Source: Clytia hemisphaerica
Lineage: Eukaryota > Cnidaria > Hydrozoa > Leptothecata > Clytiidae
Assembly: GCA_902728285.1 (NCBI GenBank)
Contig: CACVBU010000616.1
Span: 415,681 to 479,680 of the forward strand
DNA length: 64,000 bases
Direction: 5' to 3'
Below the pieces are notes generated by a model, which did no database searches, was not told the origin of the DNA, and saw nothing but the letters and a program-made list of their open reading frames with translations. Position 1 is the first letter of the stretch, and each line of letters starts with the position of its first letter. Of the stretch, positions 48,101-59,639 are shown in pieces. Position numbers and translations under genes: made by a program.

Positions 48101-51100
48101 TGTTTTTAAATATGGCGATATATTTCACTTTCAATCTGGGGGTTCTGTGAAAACCACGCGGCTCGCACTCGTACTCCTGCGGGACTTTGAAGTCAATGCG
48201 TTAAACCTCCGAAAATCTAATAAAACTTTATTATATCTGAAGTTTTGAATCTAAGCAAGATAGGAAATATAAGGGTCGAAAGAATCAATGCATTTTTGTG
48301 AATTTCTTTCCTTTTTCCTTGGCCTTGTGAGTATCTATCTAGGGGGTATGCGCACTGCTCTTGTTTTGAATATTGAATTTCTCCGAATACATCGCATGCG
48401 CATTGAGGTTTTAATGAAACAATAGAGAGTTTCCAAACCTAAGCCAATCAGCTGTATTGTAAACATTCTTTTATTTTAAATCTCTATGGATAAACTTCTT
48501 TTGTTTAAAATTTCTATTATGTTTAATCCTATTAAAAAGCGAATTCCCGGTGGGGGTCACTAGTGGCCGCCCATAGCAGAGCCTATAGACCAAGAGTAAG
48601 GCCAAAAAGCCTGGAGCCGTCTATTGTGTAGACTATCTAGGGGGTTACTCTCACCTGCCGTGCAAATCGTCAAAACAATACCCATCTAGCGGAACATCAA
48701 TATAAAATGTGTTGTGGGTCAAACCATGATGAGTTTAGGCCACTTGATAAAAAACATAAAAAAATATTTCTTTTTTTTCTTGTTTCTCTGCACAATTAAG
48801 AGTGCTCGATGCTTAAGTAGAGCTTGTTAAATAAAGATTAAGAAGCGGTGTATTTCTTCTCAATGTTATAATGAATATTTCATATTTCAGTGCCTTTGAT
48901 GGAAGGAATAAGCAACCGTTTCCCGTTGATGAAAACGGCTGAAATTCGAACTTTTCTTAACGGGCCTGAATCGTTCACACCGGACTACAGACCATATTTT
49001 TCACGCTCTATGGAGGTAATTTATTTTCATAAGTAAGTCGATTTAGCTGTCAACCTTATTCGTACTAGGGGGGCTGTTTCTGTTCGGGGTCGAAACTAAT
49101 ATTAATAGCTTCTAAAAATCATAGTATTTATTGAGTATTTAAGATAAAATAAGCAATTTCTTTGTCAAATGTTACCTTATATGACAAGGATCTTGTGTGC
49201 CAAATTTCGTCCAAAAAGGCCCACGAGATGAAAACAAAAGTTAAGGGTTGTACAGGAACAGTACCCCCCCCCCCTTAGTTTTGAACCTTCCCTAAAAGCT
49301 TAGTATAAATAGGGTCATTGCAGTAATTTGAGACTTTTTGAAGCATTTTTTGAAGAAAAACGTTACACTTACTGAATGGGACCACTTAGGTTTCAATAAA
49401 TTAGACGCGCGAGAATTTTTTTTGCAAAGATGTCGAAAAGAATCACCCTGAATAGAACTGAATGGGCTTCATATAAGATTGAATCGAGAAATGAAATCGA
49501 TTTTTTTCTTCAAATTTTCAGTTAGAGAATTACTACATAGCAGCGGGTATGACATCATACGGAATAGCCTTTAGCGCCGGTGTCGGTCGCACCCTTGCGG
49601 AACTCATAACACACGGAGAGGCTTCGAACTTCGATTTTTACACATCAGATATCCGAAGGATTGCACCCGGAACTAACAATAAACGGATATGTAGGACTGG
49701 TGCAAGGGATACGCTGCAAAATGCCTACCTATTACAATACCCGGATAAGTGTCATCTGTCTTCAAGGAATGTTTTAACTTCGAGTATACATAACTTGTTA
49801 ACTAAACAAGGTGCAGTATGGACAAAAGAAAATGCTTGGGAAATTCCGACCTTCTTCAAAGAAGCTAACCAAGGTAGCTAAGACTTTCGTTATTTTGGCC
49901 AATTTTTACTGTCAGTAACTTTGCTTTCAAGACAAATACTTCAGACAAATTGTTCATTTTGTGAAAAGTCCGTGATTTGCACAACAGAGGACTCAGGATT
50001 AAAATATCTTTGCTTTTTCATTATACTTTGGAAAGAGGCACTTCCTCACCCCGCACAAAAAAAATCACGGTGTTGCTTGAATCGATAAAAAGAGCCTCAT
50101 TAACTTGAATCTCTATTACTTGAATATCTTCTTAAGTCGGACAACGTTCTTGGTCTCTTTAGGTAACAAACCTTTATAAGAAAGTATCCAAAACTCGAAC
50201 TTTCCATAATTCGAACAAGCTTAGCTTCCAATGCATTTCTTTCTTAGGTCAGGCGAGAATCCATTAACTTTTTTGGTGGAACTTCGGTAAATTTCTCTTT
50301 TCAGATGAATTCCCAGGATCGTTCGGTAGACCTTTTTGGCTTCAGAATGTTCAAAATGAAATCAAAGCAGCCAAAACAACCATGGGAATTGTTGATTTGT
50401 CATCACAAAGCGTTTTTCAACTAACAGTAAGCCAATTTTTTATTCAAGTTGAAGTTGAAATCTCTGATACAAATACAAATACATTCCTAAAAGTTAAAGT
50501 GAGAGAGACTAATATTCTTTTTCAAAAATTATTAAAGTGGTGGGGGTGGTTAGAAAAAAATGACCAAGTTGGGATTTTTTTATGAATTGAAAAGGGTGAT
50601 GTTACGAGAGGCTTAAAAAATTGCGCGCTGATTTTATCTGAGTTACTTTAATAACGGCTACAATCCCTTACGCTAAGAAACGTATTAGATTTTTTTTCTC
50701 GAGATTTGACCTTGCCATTTTCAGGACATTGGCAATAACAGCATGGCTCAACTTATGAACGTGATTTTACCTGGGAAATTTACTGGTGAATGGAAAAATG
50801 GACAGACATCTATTTCTACACCAATCGTAAACCAAAATGGTAGATGTGTTGCTATGGTAACTATCAACAAATCTTCGAATAACAGGTAAAAAGAATTGTG
50901 GTAAAAATTTTCAAGTCAATTATTTTTTGATATTTCAGAGATAGCGAATGTTATCTTTGATCGTCAACTATGACGTCATAATCGAGTCTCCCAGCTTGTT
51001 TTACCCTCCAACTACCAATCACGTAACCAGAGCCGCTTGTACACCACTTTCTTTTACTTAACTGATGGACGTGAGTAATACCATCGTGAGCCTTTTGTGA

Positions 51101-54100
51101 GCGCTATCAGAGTCAAAAAATCATAATTACCCTTCATGTTCGTTTTGCCTGTTCGCCAATATTGTTTACCGTCGTATTTGGGTTATTTATTCCTTTCGGG
51201 AATCTGTTTTTAAAGACAAAGGAAATCCTATTTTTTTTCCTTTTCCTTTTCAGCATTTTAATTTCAACAGATGCGTTTAATCACAACACACTATACACGT
51301 TTTTGCAAGACCTGCTTAACAGTGATAAACAGTCCAATCAAATCATTTTACAAGACATGACTAGCGCTTACTCATGTTTTGGTCTTGTTGGCCCAAACAC
51401 TATGGAACTATTAAAAGATCTAATTCCGCCTCCAGACAACGAGGACATCGAGACACTAAAAGGTTGTAAGGTAAATGCTGAGCCAAATAGAAAACAGACA
51501 TAAAACTTTTACCCCGAAATATCATTTTCAAAGCAAAACGAGAAGACAAATATTCTTCAAAAATCCAGCGACTATTTAATATTTCTCATAAAAAAATCAA
51601 TGCGTATTACGCTATCAGATCCATGGCAAACGAAGTTAAGGGATTGGGTTTGAGCTCGGAAATTCCCGCTTGTCTTTTTTAGTTGATAGACATTGGATAT
51701 GCGAGCAATGTCATTATTTATCCTGGTCAACTTGGTGAAGGATTCAACTTACTTATCCCAACAAATGTAAGTGAAAACTGAAAATGTATAGTTCTTTCCA
51801 GGGCTGTACTATATCTCTTCAAACATTTTGATTCAGGTTTATGGATCGGTTATAGCTATCACGTGGCAGACCACACCAGCTTAAACCACTCTAATTCTTA
51901 ATGCTCTAACCTGAATCACTTTAGTTCAAACCACAACAGACTAAACCATACTAGGCAACGCTACTCGAAAAGCATGTTAATCCAAAGCACTACAACAACA
52001 GCCCTTTTATTCGTCCTTACTGTTAGTATTTTTGACGGTCAGCTTATGACTTGTAGTGGTAAAGGTGGGTTTTCACCAAAGACAGTGCTCTGTGTTAGTT
52101 AGCGAAGATTTGCAGTCGGTAAAGTGGCAATTGTGTGCACTCGTAATGTACCATACGTTGACAGCTACGGCATTTGAGTCGATTTTGATCTTCATCGTCA
52201 ATACACGTAACAAGGGTGCATGTTGCAGTTGTGTTTGCTGCTTCAATTGGTGGATCTTGGGTGTTTTTGTCGCGATTTTTGTTCATATTTAGCGAATTTC
52301 GATGCTTCTTTGAGTTTGACAAATCGCTTCTTTTACTCCTTCATACTCAAAAATGAGTATAGTATCTAAATTTTAAAACCAAATAGAACCACAGACTAAT
52401 GGATCAAATATTGAGAGAGCTGGTGGTGTCACTATTACACGTTGTACATAAACACGTGATGCAAATGATTTTATTTTGGTCATTAGAAATATTTTTATTT
52501 TTCATAGCAATGCCAAGGTTTATATCAAGAAATCATGGACGAAAACGAAAAATATGGCATCCGAAATATTGGACATTATGCATGGAACAGTTTACGTGTA
52601 CAAAAACGAATTCTGAAAGTTCCGAATGAAATCGGAATGAATACATCTGTAGATTTAGTGGAACAGTTTTCATTCGAAAAGGTTTGTGTTAAACTTCTCA
52701 TTCTACAAACACCCTTGTGTATATTGTATCGTCACATGTTGTAACGTGTTCTGAAAAAAAAACAAATTTCGATACTCGACAGTGTAGAGAACATTCTGAA
52801 CATTATAAGATATATCATTTAATGTATGGTCTTTTGTTAGACAATCAGTGGCGGCCTGGCAGGGGGTGCAGGGTGTGCAGTGCACCACCCAGAAAGACCT
52901 GAGAGGGGTGCCAAAAAAAGCTTTTCAAGGGGGCGCCAAATTTGTTTTTGATGTTTGGTTGGGCGATTTGGCGCCCTTTGACACGTTTTTAGCGCCTTCT
53001 ATAAGTGCAATGTAAATTTTTTTTCGCCTGCGGCGAAATGTTGTGTATCCACCAGGGGTTAAAGAGGAAGCTCACCCCCAAACTGAGAGATTGATCGAAA
53101 CTGCTCGCTGTGGTTTTTGTGGCCTTATGCGGACTGATTTTCTTCTTTTTAGAATATCTTTTAATCTGTTTGACCTTTCTTACATCAAATTTTTTTCCCT
53201 GCGGCGCCACATTTACAAAAAACCCTTATTCCTGCAAACTTTCGAATTTTTGGGGCCTCTTTCAGCCATTGATCTTTAATGGAGAGTAAAGTAAGACCAG
53301 GAAATTACCAGGAAATTACAAGGAAATAGATATCGCGTTATCATTATCACCACCTTCGTATAAATAAAAGTTTGTTAACTCAGATTCCGGGTGTTACTTT
53401 CAACCAGTCACTGCTCTTACAGTTTGATATTTTCATTTAATGGTGGAGGGCGCAATTAAGGACAAAAATACCAGGGGCGCCAATTTCATAATTTGCACCA
53501 CCAAGAAAATTAAGCCAGGCCGCTACTGTAGACAATTGCTCATCCTCAAACACAAAAGTTTCTTATTTTTTAAAGAAAGTATATCTATAGATGATTCCCT
53601 CGCAGTCGTTCACTTATCACGTATTCTGCTGCGAAAGTTTCTTCCAATTCACGTATTTACATGTGTGAAAAATCACGCAGTTATCTCAATTCACGGATTC
53701 ACACATCGAAAAAAAAATCCACCTACCTATCCAAGGTAGACAAAAAAGCCTTTCACGGGTCACACTGACCCCATGGGTAAGCCCCATATGAGCCTCTGAA
53801 TCAGACAAGTCGCTATTTGCTACAGTAGATAAACTTTCAATGTTTTAGTTTGCGTAATTCGTGAAAGTATCATTTTTATAGGAACTGTCAAACATTAAAT
53901 TAATGAAGATCGAAATTTCGAGCGATGAAATATGGCCAATGAACGGGGACGAAGTTCTTCATCAAAGCACACAGACGGTTATTGGTCACATCACTTCAAT
54001 AGGCTACAACGAAGATGACCACAATGAAATTTTCGCTCTTGCCAGCTTTTCTAGTGGTTTTGAAGATGGAAATACGGAGAAAGCTTTCATAAGAACTGGG

Positions 54101-54133
54101 GCTGGAAACTTTGATGCAAAAGTTATTTCCTGA
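42103..54133 (+). CDS. PDPR-like: Mitochondrial PDPR/DMGDH-like FAD-dependent oxidoreductase with GcvT-type C-terminal half
   Basis: Seventeen exons join in frame to 811 residues: 42103-42155, 42390-42521, 43249-43376, 44199-44280, 45030-45111, 45565-45646, 45988-46112, 47276-47296, 47682-47925, 48891-49015, 49522-49873, 50305-50426, 50725-50885, 51254-51470, 51683-51766, 52508-52681, 53882-54133. Exon 1 and the start of exon 2 give a mitochondrial presequence ([21 protein letters not shown]). The dinucleotide-binding GGGIIG is at 35-40. The closest family by blocks such as [25 protein letters not shown] and [16 protein letters not shown] is PDPR, the pyruvate dehydrogenase phosphatase regulatory subunit. 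However, GTSWHAAGL (66-74) retains His70, which in dimethylglycine and sarcosine dehydrogenases binds FAD covalently and which PDPR lacks. It may therefore be an active flavoenzyme. Exon 8 is 21 nt (WARELGQ). Confidence 0.88.
43497..43680. mobile_element. MITE, family with ends CCCTTCTCACAGACCCGG (copy 6, short)
   Basis: CCTTTCTCACAGCCTCGGTG and CAGTGGGGATAAAAATTTC mark the left end; the right end is eroded. It lies in intron 3 of the PDPR-like gene. Confidence 0.6.
43845..44130. mobile_element. Element with reiterated ATTAAATCCCCGCCAAA motif
   Basis: GGCGGGGATTAAATTTGGCG at the left appears inverted three times further on (near 43890, 43925 and 44095). It lies in intron 3 of the PDPR-like gene. 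A fragment is at about 61795. Confidence 0.65.
44477..44826. mobile_element. MITE with ends ACTCTTGTCTCCCGAATAGA and poly-C runs
   Basis: Inverted termini ACTCTTGTCTCCCGAATAGA and TCTATTCGGGAGACAAGAGT bracket repeats of CCCCCCGCTAATT. The right end is itself duplicated (44775-44793 and 44807-44826). It lies in intron 4 of the PDPR-like gene. Confidence 0.8.
45190..45438. mobile_element. TIR element with poly-G end and reiterated CTGTAAGGGT
   Basis: CCGGGGGGGGGGCAGTCAGG and CCCACTGCCCCCCCCCGGG bracket the body; CACTGTAAGGGT or CACAGTAAGGGT occurs three times. It is related to 19510-19818 and lies in intron 5 of the PDPR-like gene. Confidence 0.75.
45685..45790. mobile_element. Pogo-like MITE with reiterated AATTCGAA motif (compact)
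   Basis: AGTCAACTCTCTTTTATTTC and GAATTAGAGAGAGTCAACTG are inverted termini of a 106-bp unit, in intron 6 of the PDPR-like gene. Confidence 0.75.
46209..46363. mobile_element. MITE, 155 bp, with GAAATAG target duplication
   Basis: Inverted termini CGGGATGAGCTGGAGTTTTT and AAAAACTCCAGCTTGTCCC are flanked by GAAATAG (46202-46208 and 46364-46370). It lies in intron 7 of the PDPR-like gene. Confidence 0.8.
47421..47472 (+). repeat. Partial duplicate of an exon 9 acceptor and start
   Basis: CACTGTGTTTT...TTTTTTCAG followed by AAATCTGATATCCCAGTCCA copies the true junction at 47660-47703 with one change in the exon part. The following bases (AA|gtagtg) could act as a donor for a 21-nt exon. Confidence 0.8.
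50088..50215. mobile_element. Degenerate pogo-like MITE with reiterated ACTTGAAT motif
   Basis: AGAGCCTCATTAACTTGAAT, CTCTATTACTTGAATATC and AAAACTCGAACTTTCCAT mark it, in intron 11 of the PDPR-like gene. Confidence 0.5.
52095..52322 (-). pseudogene. Retrotransposon ORF1 remnant with PHD-like zinc finger
   Basis: The 75-codon frame ends [20 protein letters not shown], a Cys/His pattern resembling the PHD-like finger often found in ORF1 of animal non-LTR retrotransposons. No reverse transcriptase was seen nearby, so this is a fragment. It lies antisense in intron 15 of the PDPR-like gene. Confidence 0.5.
52846..53528. mobile_element. Non-autonomous hAT element with 8-bp target duplication
   Basis: Inverted termini CAGTGGCGGCCTGGC and GCCAGGCCGCTACTG are flanked by perfect TAGACAAT (52838-52845 and 53529-53536), the hAT signature. 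At 683 bp it has no transposase; GGGCGCCAA blocks recur inside. It lies in intron 16 of the PDPR-like gene. Confidence 0.9.
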
Positions 54134-55031
54134 ATACATATATAGACTATAGTTAAGTCATTGGACAATTTTGGGGAATGTTGAATTGTTGGAGGCGCCA
54201 TAATCTACAGGCGCAACGTTTAGAACCTGAAAAGATAAATTTGGTAAAAGTTCACCAATAACGAAATATTTTATTATAATGAAATTGTCTACTTTTTTGC
54301 ATTCTTCTGCATTTTTATATGACTTTTATGATTTTTATGGTACTTAGGCAAATGGAGGGTACGGTATTTGCTACCCTTAAGGGTACCTTTTTTGGATTTC
54401 CGAAGTCCCACTAAGGGTCGGAAAAATCAGAAAATTAAATTTCAGTCCCACTAAAGGTCGGAGAAATAGGAAAATTTCAACTTTTTACCCCCGGAAAGAT
54501 CGAAATTTGGTCAAGATTGGTCAAATTTGTCCCAATAAGGGTCGTAAAATTCTCCAAATTTTCCTATGTCTTCCCCTTTTTAGTCCCGATAAAGATCCAA
54601 GGGTCGAAAGCCAGGCAGCACCCCCCCCCAGAGAATTTGATAAACCAAATTAGGATAAATTTTTGAAAAATTTTTATTGAAATTTGTCTGCAGATTTGAA
54701 GAAATAACCCCTATATTGTGAATAATGGTATAATATTTGAAACTCTTTCATCAAATTTGAATTTTTATCAATCTAAAAATCGGCTCCCTAGTTTACATAC
54801 TGATTTCATTTGGGTTTAGAAACGAAATATTTCAATTATCGCAAGCTTTGAAGACAGAGGGAGGATTTTCTCAATTTTGCCAAACAATTTTTTAATTTTT
54901 AGATATTTTATAGAACCATGAACATAATAACACATACTATAGTATATATTATGATAAGCAAACTAAAGAAATGGGTTTGAATCTGTTTATGAACAAGTTG
55001 AAAGTATTATGTATATACTTTAATGTGTGTT
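54134..55031. other. Convergent 3' region between the PDPR-like and EEP genes
   Basis: Contains an element at about 54350-54630 with the reiterated motif CCCACTAAGGGTCGGAAAAA and a poly-C run (ten C at about 54622). The rest is AT-rich with no exon. Confidence 0.55.
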
Positions 55032-55703
55032 TTATAACGATGCAATTTTAACAATATCAAGGATGGCTCCACGGTGATCAGACGCACACGTAAAACTTTG
55101 CGAATCCTTGACGTTCAAACCCCTTACGAAGGCGTGATCCAAGGGAACATCACGCCCTGGATATGGCCAGGAATAAATCAGACGAAAACCAGATTGTTGA
55201 AGTCGACTACTAACAGCCTGGAGGTGTTTTTTAGACCATGTGTTAAAATCACCAGCAAATAAAGCAGGGCCAGAAGTAGAAATCTGTGCTAAGACTGCAT
55301 CAACGTGTGCCACTAGTTTATCCTTATTTTTGAAAGGTTGTCCATTATAGCCATGAAATGAAATAAATTGGATGCCATCTACTGTAGCAACGGTTGTCTT
55401 TTTACGAATAAAGCCACCAAATTCAGCGTAAGGTGCCTGTATTTGTTTGATGTTCGTAACTTGTAGCTTCTTGCTACCGATAGCAGTTCCGTAACCCATC
55501 CTTGATACATAATGTGCCGGGAAATTAAGTTTTTCTGAGTTTATGTTGATTTCTTGAAGAAGCATAACATCTGGGTCATATTGTTTGAATAATTCTGTAG
55601 CCAGATTATCCCGTTTCTGTAAATTTTGAACCAAAACTTTCATAGCATCAGAAAGAGACGTCACATCAAAAATTACAACCAGACAAACGTAAAAGGATTT
55701 CAT
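55032..55703 (-). CDS. Secreted endonuclease/exonuclease/phosphatase (EEP) fold protein, intronless
   Basis: A single 223-codon frame begins with a likely signal peptide (MKSFYVCLVV...SLSDA, cleavage near residue 20), followed by the EEP core starting MKVLVQNLQKR. The family's metal and catalytic motifs are in order: LLQEIN (Glu51), SFHGYN (His117), GDFNTW (Asp152, Asn154), PLDHAF (Asp189, His190) and SDHRG (Asp209, His210). So the fold is complete and probably cuts a phosphodiester bond outside the cell or in the secretory path. The DNase I, sphingomyelinase or bacterial-type nuclease branch cannot be told from sequence alone. The lack of introns beside a 17-exon neighbour suggests retrocopying or transfer from bacteria; this is inference. 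Confidence 0.8.
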   Translation of the reverse strand: MKSFYVCLVVIFDVTSLSDAMKVLVQNLQKRDNLATELFKQYDPDVMLLQEININSEKLNFPAHYVSRMGYGTAIGSKKLQVTNIKQIQAPYAEFGGFIRKKTTVATVDGIQFISFHGYNGQPFKNKDKLVAHVDAVLAQISTSGPALFAGDFNTWSKKHLQAVSSRLQQSGFRLIYSWPYPGRDVPLDHAFVRGLNVKDSQSFTCASDHRGAILDIVKIASL

Positions 55704-57148
55704 TTTAAGTTATCAAAACGCTAACTGTGCGTGAAAAGATTATGTAAAAATACCCGATTACATTGCGTTTTTATCGAATTTTATAGCTTACTTATACATA
55801 TTTTTTAATTCAGATTGTGCTTACGTTAGCCTTTTTGTAATAATTACTTTTGAAAAGTTTGCTTTGCGGAAAAAATATTAGCATTACACTCTTACTGCTG
55901 TGTCAATTCTAAGTTTTACGTTATGCCTATTGTCGCATGCTGAAACAATTTCCCTCAAAGCTTGACCCCCAAAAACCTAATATCGGAATAGGTAGGACTT
56001 TTAAGCTTAACACTATCAGTTTACCATTTTCTAAAATATGGAGCCCGGCACAAATTCTTTTGAATAAGAGTGATATCGATTGCTTACTCGTCGATTTTAA
56101 TTAACAAGCTTTTTCGCATTGAATTGACACGGGTGTAGAGCAAGATTGGTCAGAAAAAGGAAAAGAAAAACATTTGTTTTTGCCTATATCAGCATAATAT
56201 AACAATAGGCAGGCACTATCCTGATATGAAATATGTGTCTGATATGAAACGGGAATATTTATGTAAAAATAAAAACTTTAATGACAGTATTTTATAGCAT
56301 TTTTCCAAGCAAATGTTAACTGATCATTCTGTGAGATTTAAATGAAATACGGACCTGCGAAGACAGAATGAGATTCTATTCAGCGGGTATTCAGTGAAAA
56401 CAAAAAATAAACATGCCGTTCCTTTGACGATGTTATCGTCCTACAGTGATTAGTAAAGGCGAGAAAATATGGTGGTATGGCGTTATGGCAGTATATGGAA
56501 GAAAAAAATCGACGGAAGAGCTTCGAAGAAGACTGGTAACTCTACCGACTGTAAAATCTAGATAGTGATTTGTCTTAGACTATAACATAGTCTAGGCGCT
56601 CATGTGAGAGTATGAAGACTCGGAAATCAAATCAGAACAGGTAAAAAGGATTTATAAAGCCTCGATGATAGTGTCAATTTAATTCAAACTTGCCAGGGGG
56701 TGTGAGAGAACAAAGAACAAAGACAGAAAATTCAAAGAACAAGCACTTACTTAGAACCTGGTAGGTCCTTGAGAGGACAAAACTAAATAGAATTTCTATT
56801 TTTTGACACTTTTGATAGGATCATAGCAGATCGTAGCGAGGCATGCACGATAAAAGTACGGTGGCTTGTTTCTGCCTTTAATCGCATTGTAGTTAGCCTT
56901 ACAAATGCATGCAAATAAGTAGGCTACAAAATTCTATTGTTAACAGAGTTATTTGTCGGACATGTTAACTTGATAACATATCCGAATTTTTATCTGGTCA
57001 AATTAGTTTATCATGATAACTGTCAAGTTATTATCGTGACATTCACGATGACACATTTTCAGGAAAAAATGACGCCAAAAATACCAATTATTTGATCAGG
57101 TTCTCATTTAGCAAAACGGGTAAATATTATATCTAAACATTTTTTTCC
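55704..57148. other. Non-coding stretch upstream of the EEP gene
   Basis: No exon or clear element recognised in 1.4 kb. It presumably holds the EEP promoter; no convincing TATA box was found on the minus strand near 55740. Confidence 0.4.
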
Positions 57149-58463
57149 GACAAGTTAAGCTTATGCTCTTCAGGCAAATATCTCAACATTTTTTGTGACC
57201 TGTTATGCTTATGCTTTTCAGGCAAATATCTCAACATTTTTTGTGACCTGTTATGCTTATGTTCTTCAGGCAAATATCTCAACATTTTTTGTGACCTGTT
57301 ATGCTTATGTTCTTCAGGCCAATATCTCAACATTTTTTGTGACCTGTTATGCTTATGCTTTTCAGGCAAATATCTCAACATTTTTTGTGACCTGTTATGC
57401 TTATGCTCTTCAGGCCAATATCTCAACATTTTTTGTGACCTGTTATGCTTATGCTCTTCAGGCCAATATCTCAACATTTTTTGTGACCTGTTATGCTTAT
57501 GCTCTTCAGGCAAATATCTCAACATTTTTTGTGACCTGTTAAGCTTATGTTCTTCAGGCAAATATCTCAACATTTTTTGTGACCTGTTATGCTTATGCTC
57601 TTCAGGCCAATATCTCAACTTTTTTGTGGACCTGTTATGCTTATGCTCTTCAGGCCAATATCTCAACATTTTTTGTGACCTGTTATGCTTATGCTCTTCA
57701 GGCCAATATCTCAACATTTTTTGTGACCTGTTATGCTTATGCTCTTCAGGCCAATATCTCAACATTTTTTGTGACCTGTTATGCTTATGCTCTTCAGGCC
57801 AATATCTCAACATTTTTTGTGACCTGTTATGCTTATGCTCTTCAGGCCAATATCTCAACATTTTTTGTGACCTGTTATGCTTATGCTCTTCAGGCCAATA
57901 TCTCAACATTTTTTGTGGCCTGTTATGCTTATGCTTTTCAGGCAAATATCTCAACATTTTTTGTGACCTGTTATGCTTATGCTTTTCAGGCAAATATCTC
58001 AACATTTTTTGTGACCTGTTATGCTTATGCTCTTCAGGCCAATATCTCAACATTTTTTGTGGCCTGTTATGCTTATGCTTTTCAGGCCAATATCTCAACA
58101 TTTTTTGTGGCCTGTTATGCTTATGCTTTTCAGGCAAATATCTCAACATTTTTTGTGACCTGTTATGCTTATGCTCTTCAGGCAAATATCTCAACATTTT
58201 TTGTCACCTGTTAAGCTTATGCTTTTCAGGCCAATATCTCAACATTTTTTGTGACCTGTTATGCTTATGCTTTTCAGGCCAATATCTCAACATTTTTTGT
58301 GACCTGTTATGCTTATGCTCTTCAGGCAAATATCTGAACATTTTTTTGTGACCTGTTAAGCTTATGCTTTTCAGGCCAATATCTCAACATTTTTTGTGAC
58401 CTGTTATGCTTATGCTTTTCAGGCCAATATCTCAACATTTTTTTATGACAAGTTAAGCTTATG
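57149..58463. repeat. 48-bp minisatellite, about 27 tandem copies
   Basis: Units of 48 bp such as ATGCTTATGCTCTTCAGG followed by cAATATCTCAACATTTTTTG and TGACCTGTT repeat head to tail, with a few variable sites (CTCTTC/CTTTTC, GGCCAA/GGCAAA, GTGACC/GTGGCC). The period is divisible by three, so long open frames arise on both strands: 354 codons on the minus strand and 211 and 241 on the plus. The variable sites mostly change the residue in the minus frame (E/K, W/L, S/P), so there is no sign of protein-level constraint. Both edges carry the sequence GACAAGTTAAGCTTATGCTC in place of the usual unit start. Confidence 0.95.
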
Positions 58464-59639
58464 CTCTTTAGGCAAAAATCTAAGTATTTTTAACAATGCG
58501 TTGGCTGAAAATGCTCATTGCCATGATTTTAAATTGTTTCAACCGAGTTTCAACAAAATTTGGGACAACTTCGGGAAAAGTGGAAACTATTTGATTGAAA
58601 CAACAAAAATATGTGCAGGTTCAAACGTAGACAGGAGAACCGTCGTGTGTTTTTTTGGGTTTTTTTATAATTTGATGTACACAAGACGGGTTCGAGCTGT
58701 GAGTCCAATATTGGACTCACATTTTTTACAGTAGGAAATTCGAATTTAGCTCTGTCCTCACTTACTAAAATAAAAACCAAATTTCGAAAGTTGCGCTTTC
58801 TCTAAGAAAGTGTGACCAGTAAAAGAATAACAAAATTTGATTGGCTATGTTTTCAACTGTTATTAGGATCTGAGAAATTCAAACTCTCAGCCCATACCAT
58901 GCTATACATTTCGCCATCAGTTTATCAAAGAAGAAATCATAGCATGGATTCCCAGGCTAGTTCAAACGGGAATATTCACAACATTAAGCTAAAGCAAGAC
59001 GCTTCTCAATCCATTCTGTACATATTTTTTCTCTCAATTGTCAGATTAACAGAGACCGCGGCTTTTTTTACTGCGCTCGGACGTTTTGAGTTCAACTTTT
59101 TGAACAAGAAAAATTAAAACTTCAGATGAGCACCGCAATTTGACGATTAATTGAATCTAGTGGTTTCTTTTTTTTTCGAATTGTTCATTTTTCGAAACCT
59201 ATTGGTACTGTAGATTTTATTTTCAATTCTGCTTTTGCAGGGTCGGATACAGGAGGTAGGCTATCTTATTCATGGAGAGTAATTAGTGATAGGTAATACG
59301 ATAATAAAACGCACTCTCCTCCATTGGTTATAGCCTTCCTCTGTAACCGAGTCTGCTTTTGTGTGAAAATCCCACTGGAATCACGTTTTGGAGGGCGGCG
59401 AAAAAAGTTGGACCCCCAAAATCAAATGGACCCCCAAATGGAACCCTTTGAAAATTGATTTTCGGGTCAAAGTCCCAATTTTTGACCAGGTTTTAATATT
59501 TTATGTTTTTTGGTGCTGACGTCAACCTTCAGCCAAGTCTATAAAATACTCTGAGGGGTCCATATTGAGCTCTAGACCAAGCCAAGAACTAGCAAAGGAA
59601 TGACATCTTTGAGAAGTTACTTCAACGCACGGTCAGAAG

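Noticed and set aside
57133..58351. Long open frames across the 48-bp repeats as a repeat protein gene
   Set aside because: Several frames on both strands are open simply because the unit is a multiple of three, and variable sites change residues freely. No promoter or flanking exon was seen.
57149..58463. CRISPR-like array
   Set aside because: The units abut without unique spacers, and the DNA is eukaryotic.
58812..59117. 101-codon plus-strand open frame
   Set aside because: It overlaps a mobile-element end (GGATTCCCAGGCTAG) and has no family features.
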